Shown one piece after another: positions 57,416-64,000 of a DNA stretch of 64,000 nt. Positions within the stretch are counted from its first letter, which is position 1; every line of letters starts with the position of its first letter. This DNA is from Orychophragmus violaceus (Eukaryota > Streptophyta > Magnoliopsida > Brassicales > Brassicaceae): assembly GCA_030180135.1 (NCBI GenBank), contig CM058230.1:15067082-15131081 (forward strand), given 5' to 3'. The notes below the pieces were generated by a model. The model had not been told where the DNA came from. It did no database searches and worked only from the letters and a program-made list of their open reading frames with translations. The position numbers and the translations under genes are program-made.

Positions 57416-58959
57416 CACTACAAGAAAATCTGTATTTAGCCGCGAACGAGCCACGAACTGTTCGTGGCTAACAAAAATCAAGCACGACTAGCAACGATCC
57501 AGCCACGACAGAAAAAAAACATGGTTCGTGGCAAATTCGTAGATATTCGTGGCTATATAGCCACGAAAAGAGATCTGTGGCTATTCGTGGAAACTTAGCC
57601 ACAAGTAGCTACGAATACAGTCGTGGAAAACATAAGCCACGAATCGCCACGAATACCGTCGTGGCTATTCGAAGATATATAGCCACGACTTTCCTCGAAA
57701 TTGTTCGTGGCAATATCTTTCCACGAATATCCACAAACATCTTTGTGGCAGTGTGTAGCCACGACCCCTTTCGTGGCTAGTCGTGGCTAAGAAGATATTA
57801 TCATCTCGAAAACTCACGGGTGTAATAAGTCAAACATATCATTTCAATCACAATTCATATCACTCAGGCTTTATGTCACATTATGACAGCGTAGCAACGA
57901 ATAGCTACGAATGTACCCGTGGCTATGCCTATAGCTACGGATACATTCGTAGCTATTCGTGGATAATAGTTAGCCACAAATAGAATCGTGGCTAACCGTG
58001 GGTATCCGTGGCTTTGTGTTAGAAAACACACGTTTTCAAACTATCCACCGATTTCAATCGCATCATATAATGAGTTGCTATATCAGAGAATATATTCTCT
58101 ATAGCCACGACCAAGTTTGTGGCTAACCGTGGCTGACTCTACCTTATAAATAACCAACGTATGAAAGTCATGAAAGTATCAAAGGAAAACAAAAAACTAA
58201 AATCTAAAAAAAAAAAAAACGAAATAATACAAAATGTCCGAGTTTTTCGAATCGAGAGATTGGATGTATAAACGTCGAAAATGTGTTGATAATAGTGTGT
58301 CTAAAATATTTGGCGAGGGTTTAAACACTTTTATTTCTTTTGCTTGTTGTCAGCCTTCTTATCTTGAGAGTGGAGAATTATTTTGTCCGTGCAAAAGGTG
58401 CAAGAATCAAAATCCCCATGATGTTAATACCGTGACGACTCACCTTATGATGAAAGGATTTATAGAAAATTATTATGTCTGGACGCAACACGGAGAAAAT
58501 TGTTATTACACTGGTGAAGCTTCAACAAGTCATCCTGTCACGGAGCAAGAGCAAGAAGCGTGGCCTAGTTTTCCTGATACTGAAGCTCCAATCGATCAAC
58601 TCCATGGCAAAGGTGGCGAAGCTTTCGAAGAACCAATCTACGAGGAATATCAGGATTCCGTTCAGCAGGCGTTGGAAGCTGCCAACCAACCTTTATATGA
58701 CGGATGTGCCGATGGAATTTCGCAATTGTATTTGACGTCAAAGCAAATGACTTGGAAAACAAATTACAATATCCCAGAGGAATGCTTGGATGATATCACA
58801 CAAACATTTAGTAATGTCTTTCCATCGCCTAATACTGCTCCAAAGTCGTACTACGAGACAAAGAAGCTGACAAAATCTCTTGGGTTGCCGTGTCACAAAA
58901 TTGATGTATGCGAAGAGAACTGTATGCTATTTTGGCTATGGCCGAGATTTCTTGTAGTG
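57416..58959 (+). mobile_element. CACTA (En/Spm) deletion derivative, 1.5 kb
   Basis: The left end is CACTACAAGAAAA at 57416 and the right end is TTTCTTGTAGTG ending at 58959, a perfect 12-bp inverted pair. Flanking triplets are gat (left) and gag (right), so the 3-bp TSD is imperfect. The left 700 bp is packed with CCACGAA and its inverse TTCGTGG in both orientations, the subterminal repeats typical of these elements. The right side has almost none, so the inner deletion removed nearly all of the right subterminal region and most of the transposase. Confidence 0.88.
57440..58125. repeat. CACTA subterminal repeats (CCACGAA / TTCGTGG)
   Basis: Tens of direct and inverted copies of the CCACGAA type, often as GCCACGAA...TTCGTGGC pairs. 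In En/Spm elements such repeats are the binding sites of the regulatory TNPA-type protein. A gap without them lies at 57800-57880. Confidence 0.85.
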
Positions 58960-58977
58960 GAGTATGGGGCATATTGA
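58234..58977 (+). pseudogene. CACTA transposase N-terminus (transposase-associated domain), cut by the right end of the element
   Basis: The 247-codon frame begins MSEFFESRDWMYKRR and has the transposase-associated domain at about 8-90. This includes SFACCQPSYLESGELFCPCKRCKN with a CPCxxC cluster and HLMMKGFIENYYVWTQHGE. An acidic region and the start of the TNP2 transposase part (KKLTKSLGLPCHKIDVCEENCMLFW) follow. After this the frame reads straight through the right inverted repeat and stops 18 bases outside the element. The catalytic domain is missing. The frame is intact for its remaining length, so a short N-terminal protein could be made, but no activity is expected. Confidence 0.85.
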
Positions 58978-58979
58978 AG

Positions 58980-60100
58980 TAAGCATTTGGACTTATTTGA
59001 ACTTTTGTAAAATTTTAAATGATTCTAATGATTTTAGGTGAATTTAGGTAAGTTGTTATGATTAAGTATTAAAATCCTCTATAATCCTACCTAAAAGTCT
59101 AAAACCATGAAATTTGAATTTTTTTTTATATCTATAACTAATAAAACTCTTATAAAATCCTCTGCAATCACTAAAATCTTAATGCTAAAACATTTCCAAT
59201 AATTGTGAATTTTAAATGACTTTTTTAAAACCATGTTTTATCCTTTTAACTCAAATCACTTTAAATACTTTGTTTCAATAAGATGTATTGGGTATCAAAG
59301 AAACAAAAATACTTAGTCTCAAACAAATACAAAATCTTAATGACTAATTCAAAATCCCAAGATTGCAATCTTAATTACCAAAAAATTTGTTGATGACAAC
59401 ATATGTGATCTATTTGTTCAGAAACTCAAGTAGCTTTCACAATACTATTAGTATTTCCTCTCTTCTACCAGAAAACACAAAAGAAAGAAGGGGAAAATGC
59501 AATTAGCAAAGTTAATCAAGTCTCTAATAGAAATAGATGAACCAATATCGTGGAAATATTTTTTGGCGGCTTGTATTCTTGCAGTGCATATCAATATAAA
59601 GCTAACTGCAACGTGATTTCTCTCTAGTTGTTCTCGTCAAAAGAGCAGAGAATCAGATCCTTATCGATGACGTCAAAGATAAATGATCCAATCGGTTCCT
59701 TTGAAGGGTATATATGTGTATACATTTGATTGGAGGGATGAGAAATTTATAAGCACTTCCTTTTGGCACTACGGGTTTTTAGTATGTTTTTGAATTTAAC
59801 AAACAAAAAGAAAAACAAAAGGATAAGAACATCCCCAACCGGGGGGGGGGGGGTTCAAGCCCAGGTCTTTCTAGTGAGATAATAAAATCCTTAATTAAGA
59901 ACCTGTCTCTTATCTGTAGCGATGACGTGTCGATTTTCCATTGATTTTTTTTTTTTTTTTTTTACTTTTTAATTTTTTTTCCGCATGTTAAAAAAAAAAT
60001 TTAAAATATTGAATTAAGAACCCCATCAAGAGGAACACCGTTGTATATGCTCTAAATCCATCAGTTTTTGGAGATATTAAAACGACACCGTTTTTATCAT
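58980..60100. other. Intergenic stretch with a G13 run and a MITE-like patch
   Basis: No gene. 13 consecutive G lie at 59841-59853. From about 59822 to 60055, phrases such as AAGAACATCCCCAACC, TTAATTAAGAACC and GAATTAAGAACCCC with a long T-run suggest a short old MITE, without clear ends. Confidence 0.4.
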
Positions 60101-60119
60101 TACGGGCTTTATAACTTAG

Positions 60120-60238
60120 TTTGGGTCTAAAAACCCATTAGTTGAAGAATAGTTTAAATCCATGAGCTCGTAACCCTAATTTCCTTGGTATAAAACCATT
60201 TGCTAAACTCTCCGAGCAAATAGAGGGAGAAGAAGAAA
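60120..60238 (+). promoter_or_regulatory. Promoter and leader of the S27a gene
   Basis: GTAACCCTAATTT at about 60170-60182 is a telo-box-like element, and TATAAA is at 60189-60194, about 45 bases before the ATG. Telo-boxes are common in plant ribosomal protein promoters and link expression to dividing cells. GGGCTTT and TTGGGTC strings at 60103-60127 might be site II-like elements. Confidence 0.6.
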
Positions 60239-60709
60239 ATGCAGATCTTTGTGAAAACCCTTACGGGGAAGACGATAACCCTAGAGGTTGAATCTTCCGA
60301 CACGATCGACAATGTGAAGGCGAAGATCCAGGACAAGGAAGGGATCCCACCGGATCAGCAGCGTCTGATCTTCGCCGGGAAGCAGTTGGAAGACGGAAGG
60401 ACACTCGCCGATTACAACATCCAGAAGGAATCGACGCTTCATTTGGTTCTCCGTCTGAGAGGAGGAGCGAAAAAGAGGAAGAAGAAGACATACACGAAGC
60501 CGAAGAAGATTAAGCACAAGCACAAGAAAGTGAAGCTCGCGGTTCTGCAGTTTTACAAGGTGGATGGGACCGGAAAGGTTCAGAGGCTTAGGAAAGAGTG
60601 TCCGTCGGTTAGTTGTGGACCTGGAACATTCATGGCGAGTCATTTCGATAGGCATTACTGTGGAAAGTGTGGAACCACTTATGTCTTCAAGAAGCCTGAT
60701 GAAGAATGA
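60239..60709 (+). CDS. RPS27A: Ubiquitin-40S ribosomal protein S27a fusion (eS31)
   Basis: Residues 1-76 are the standard plant ubiquitin, ending RLRGG, the cleavage point for deubiquitinating enzymes. Residues 77-156 are ribosomal protein eS31/S27a: a Lys-rich segment (78-99) and a zinc finger with Cys121, Cys126, Cys141 and Cys144. The product supplies both free ubiquitin and a small-subunit protein on the ribosome head. At 156 residues and without introns it fits the Arabidopsis S27a genes. From memory At1g23410 is the copy next to At1g23390, which matches the F-box neighbour here. The frame is intact, with no unusual residues seen. The best-supported host gene in the window. Confidence 0.97.
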   Translation: MQIFVKTLTGKTITLEVESSDTIDNVKAKIQDKEGIPPDQQRLIFAGKQLEDGRTLADYNIQKESTLHLVLRLRGGAKKRKKKTYTKPKKIKHKHKKVKLAVLQFYKVDGTGKVQRLRKECPSVSCGPGTFMASHFDRHYCGKCGTTYVFKKPDEE

Positions 60710-61200
60710 TCATTAGATGTTATGTTTTTGCCTCTCTTTTTGTTTAATTGAATTATCGTGTTGAACTTATAATTGGCAAATGTTTGTTCAGAATTTTTTC
60801 TGAGATGGTTTTGTATTTATTCATTTGTTGCTTTGAAATCATTTATAGTGGTAAGGATGATTAGGATTATATATCGCTAGAAATTTCATTAGCTTTGTTC
60901 TTTCCTGATGCTTCCTACTGATTAGGAATATTGGTGACTTGTGACAGTAACAGTGATAACATTTTTAGTTCTGAAATCTTTAATTTGATCATCATTTAAG
61001 TGTCTCACGCCCTCAAAAGTTTTAATTTTTTCTTCTTTTTTTTTGGACAAATTTTTTCCTCTACTAAAGGTAAGATGGTCAAAGTTTGTTGATATTTTGG
61101 GCTTGACTGACAATTTTGAAACGGGTCGTCGAAACTTGTGGTGTCTGGGTTTGGGCCGGTTAAATGCGTCGCATGGTATTCTGCCCACTAATAAAAAATA
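60710..61200. other. 3' flank of the S27a gene
   Basis: T-rich 3' UTR-like sequence after the stop, then AT-rich intergenic DNA. Nothing else recognised. Confidence 0.5.
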
Positions 61201-61214
61201 TATAAATGGATAGA

Positions 61215-64000
61215 AGGGAAAAAGGTCATTTAATTCCTCAACAATTTTCAATCGACAATTTTATTCCCCAAGTATTGTAAGCTCAGCAGTTATCTCTTTA
61301 ACAGACGCTGTTACATTTTATTAGGTTATAATAAAACCCGTCGCGATTTTATTCTCTAGAAACAACGTTTCCAAATCGAAAACCCTAAGCAATTTCCGGT
61401 GAAGAAATTGAAGCGAGACCAATCGATTCTGAGAAAGGAGAAGAGGTGTCGCAAGTATGGCGAGAACTATGTGGATGAAGCATCGTAAAAATCATGTTCG
61501 AAGAAACCCTCAGACACAACGAAGAGAAGATCCGACCCATCGAGCAGAAGAACCTGAAATCACCGATTTATACCCTCAAATCCATGATTCAGAACCTCAA
61601 ATTCAAGATTTAGACCCTCAAATCTCCGATATACCACCCCAAATTGAGTCTGAGCCAGAGATAGAAAATCGCAGTTCAACCCGAAAGGTATTTTCGATTT
61701 TAGCTTTTTGTTAAGCTAATAGAGCGTATGTTATGCTCGATGTTAGCTCGATGTTACCTTATAATCTGTTTATGCTTCATAGGATTAGTAATGAGGACAA
61801 TGTAGAAGAAAGAGGTACTAATGGTGATGAGAATGCGACTTTGGGTAGACAACATCCGCCTTTCAGTGACTCTGTGATGGAAGAAGATAATGATTTCCCT
61901 GTTATTAACGAGGATGCAAGTGGATACAGAGAGACTGAACCTGAGTTGGATGACACCAATGGTGAAGACTTTGTGAATGTGGAAATCTGTTCAGAGGCTG
62001 AAATGCTATCTCATTTTGGAGATGTTGGTAAAGATGGTGCTGAGGATGATGCAGGTGAAGAAGCAGATGATAGTGGTGATGACATTTGGAACGATGATGT
62101 CATACCTGATCCGTTATCAGATGATGATGATGAAGCCGAGGCAGATAGCAGACCATTCACATGTCGCTCTGATGAGATATTAGCTTTTGGGAAGTGCTTC
62201 AACAATGCAAACGAATTTAAATACGCTCTGCTCAAGTATTCTTTGACCACGGAGTTTGATATTGAGATGTATAAATCATCTAGTGATAGACTTGGTGCAA
62301 AGTGCTCACAACATAAGGAGGAGGAGTGTCCTTGGAGAATCTACTGCTCGTTTGAAAAGAGCAAAAACAAGTTGATGGTTAAGGTTTTTGAAGATATACA
62401 TGTATGTTCAAGGTCGAGTCAGACAAAGTTGTTGAAGAGTGGTACTATTGGACAGCTCTATGAAGAAAGGCTGAGGCGTAGTCCAAAGATCAAAACAGCC
62501 GAGATGGTTGCTGAAATCAAGAGGGAATACAAAATGATTGTTAGTGTTCACCAGTGTAAGAGAGCGAAATGGTTGTTATCACGTGAAAGGAAAGCTTCTC
62601 ACCAAGAGCATTTTGGCAGACTTTGGGATTATCAGGAAGAGGTAAGAAGGACTAATCCTGGGACAACAATAAAGATTGAGACTATTCCCGGACCAGTGCC
62701 TGTAAGTAATCCTAGAATTCACCGCTTCTATGTATGTTTTGCTGCTCTCAGAGAAGCATGGAAACAGTCATGTCGGCCTATAATTGGGTTAGACGCAGCT
62801 TTTATAAAATGGGATATCAAAGGGAAGATGTTAGGTGCAGTTGGTCGTGATGGTGACAACAGAATCTTTCCCCATTGCTTGGGGAGTTGTTGAGGTTGAG
62901 GAAAATCCGAATTCGCTGTGGTTTGTGCAGCTTTTGAAAAAAGATTTGGGGCTTCAAGATGGAGAAAACATCACAATCATCTCTGACAAACATAAGGTAT
63001 ATTTGGTTGTGATTGTTGTTTGTTCTTAACAATGTGTAATAATATTATTTGTATAACTTTGTAAGGTAAACTGAATGCTGTTCATGAAGAGCTTCCTAAA
63101 GATGAGCATATGATGTGCTCTCGACACATTTTGGAGAATTGGAAGAAGAATCACAAGGACATTGAGCTTGAGAGGATGTTCTGGAAAATATCTAGGAGTT
63201 ATACGCCTGAGTCACTTGCGGATAACATGGAAGTAATGAAGGCATACAACTTGGGTGCGTATGAAGCTCTGAAAAAAAACAGGACCGAGAACATGGTCTC
63301 GAGCATTCTTCAAGTTGGGATCCTGCTGCAATGATAATCTCAACAACTTGTGTGAGTCTATTAATCGAAATGTTAGGGACTTGAGGAGGAAGCATTTACT
63401 ATATTTCTTGACTGAGGTAAGAAGGAAAGTCATGGAAAGAAATGCTAGCAGGACTGTCTTGACTAACAGGTAGAAGAAACGATTCACACCAAGAGCGGAC
63501 AAAGAGATTTAGAGCAATAGGCAGAAGGCTAGAGAATGCATACGATATAGGACAACAGAAAATGCGCATGAGATCGATTATCATGGAAATGCTTGGAGTG
63601 TTGATATGGATGCAAAAACATGTGGATGTGGCTATTGGCAACTGAATAGGATCTCGTGTATGCATGCAATGTCAGTTATCACAAACAAGAGATTGCCCCT
63701 CAACGACTATGTGTCCAACTACTACTTGACTACAAAATGGCGAGCTTTGTATGCTGTGGGTATGAGGCCGGTGCAAGGAATGAAAGCATGGAGAAGGTTA
63801 TGCCGTGTAGGTATGTTACCACCTCCATCAAGAGTAAACCGTGGAAGGCCTCATGGGCGTGCTAGGTTTAAAGGTCCTCAAGAGTCATCTTCCAACCCAA
63901 ACAAGTTTACCCGCCATGGCCGTATTCCAACTTGTTCAAACTGTAAACAGGAAGGCCATAACAAGACTTGGTGCTCTTACCCAACAACACCTCCACCACC
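61215..64000 (+). mobile_element. Mutator-like element (MULE), runs off the right edge
   Basis: It encodes a MuDR-type transposase (next entry). GGGAAAAAGGTCATTTAATT at about 61216 resembles the start of many plant MULE terminal repeats and is a candidate left end. The right end and the TSD lie outside the window. Confidence 0.7.
61457..63960 (+). pseudogene. MuDR-type transposase pseudogene
   Basis: A short first frame (61457-61714; Pro/Gln/Glu-rich repeats such as DLYPQIHDSEPQIQD) is followed by a second (61733-62893). The second has an acidic stretch (about 62040-62150), the MuDR DNA-binding domain (about 62165-62430: FNNANEFKYALLKYS, CPWRIYCS) and the start of the MULE catalytic domain (PIIGLDAAF near 62780). 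A 1-nt shift near 62860 moves the rest to another frame (FPIAWGVVEVEE). Then come a possible intron at about 62996-63065, a shift at an A8 run near 63275, and stops near 63472 and 63510. Downstream are a SWIM zinc finger (CGCGYWQLNRISCMH, about 63616-63660) and a CX2CX4HX4C knuckle (63936-63980). A GT-AG intron at 61688-61782 would not keep the frame. Inactive. Confidence 0.88.

Noticed and set aside
60261..60655. Antisense frames across the S27a gene
   Set aside because: Shadows of a strongly conserved coding region. No independent evidence.
61688..61782. An intron joining the two N-terminal MULE frames
   Set aside because: GT and AG are present but the spliced frame would hit a stop at once, so it is not supported as drawn.

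Overview
The window is nuclear DNA from a crucifer (Brassicaceae) other than Arabidopsis thaliana. It holds two recognisable host genes: an intronless F-box/kelch gene closest to Arabidopsis At1g23390 (KFB-CHS) at 48188-49354, and a ubiquitin-40S ribosomal protein S27a fusion gene at 60239-60709 that looks like At1g23410. Those two loci are close neighbours on Arabidopsis chromosome 1, so the right third is probably syntenic with it. Almost everything else is transposable elements and their remains. No RNA gene, CRISPR array or prokaryotic operon was seen.

Left part, 1-29290: one nest of elements, dated by insertion order and target-site duplications (TSDs). The oldest layer is a LINE whose 3' half remains at 26826-29285. 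An old minus-strand Copia (Copia-A) lies in it and is now in two pieces, 1634-3550 and 25864-26825. A minus-strand, Athila-like Gypsy element (GY1, 3551-25863, TSD ctagg) broke the Copia-A gag. GY1 was itself broken by a plus-strand Copia (Copia-C, 4991-11918, TSD ggtct) and by a tandem Gypsy array (GY2, LTR-internal-LTR-internal-LTR, 12600-21877, TSD agaag). Another Copia (Copia-B), related to Copia-C, entered Copia-A at 1633 and runs off the left edge.

Middle part, 29290-48000: two minus-strand noncoding poly(A) retroposons and a plus-strand third (43473-44652), a hAT-like MITE (31616-32284), a complete gag/protease-only Gypsy element (GY3, 33967-39534, TSD gaagt), an AT-rich stretch with a direct repeat and a captured tetraspanin exon, a decayed LINE piece and a young 5'-truncated LINE (46365-47976).

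Right part, 48000-64000: the F-box gene, a nearly full LINE with two frameshifts (about 51040-56140), a small CACTA deletion derivative (57416-58959), the S27a gene, and a decayed Mutator-like transposase gene that runs off the right edge.

The most unusual signal is a palindromic core, TCGATCGA with GTG or GCA arms, that occurs in pairs or short arrays. In 22 of 32 adjacent pairs counted by eye the cores lie exactly 21 bp apart (range 19-23). It is shared by Copia and Gypsy elements that are otherwise unrelated, in LTRs, leaders and gag reading frames, and it is not seen as pairs in the LINEs, DNA transposons or host genes. One Copia carries one extra 21-bp unit in one LTR, so the array can be seen growing. 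A second signal is a set of purine-tract plus hairpin modules in the Gypsy elements, with compensatory base changes in the stems.
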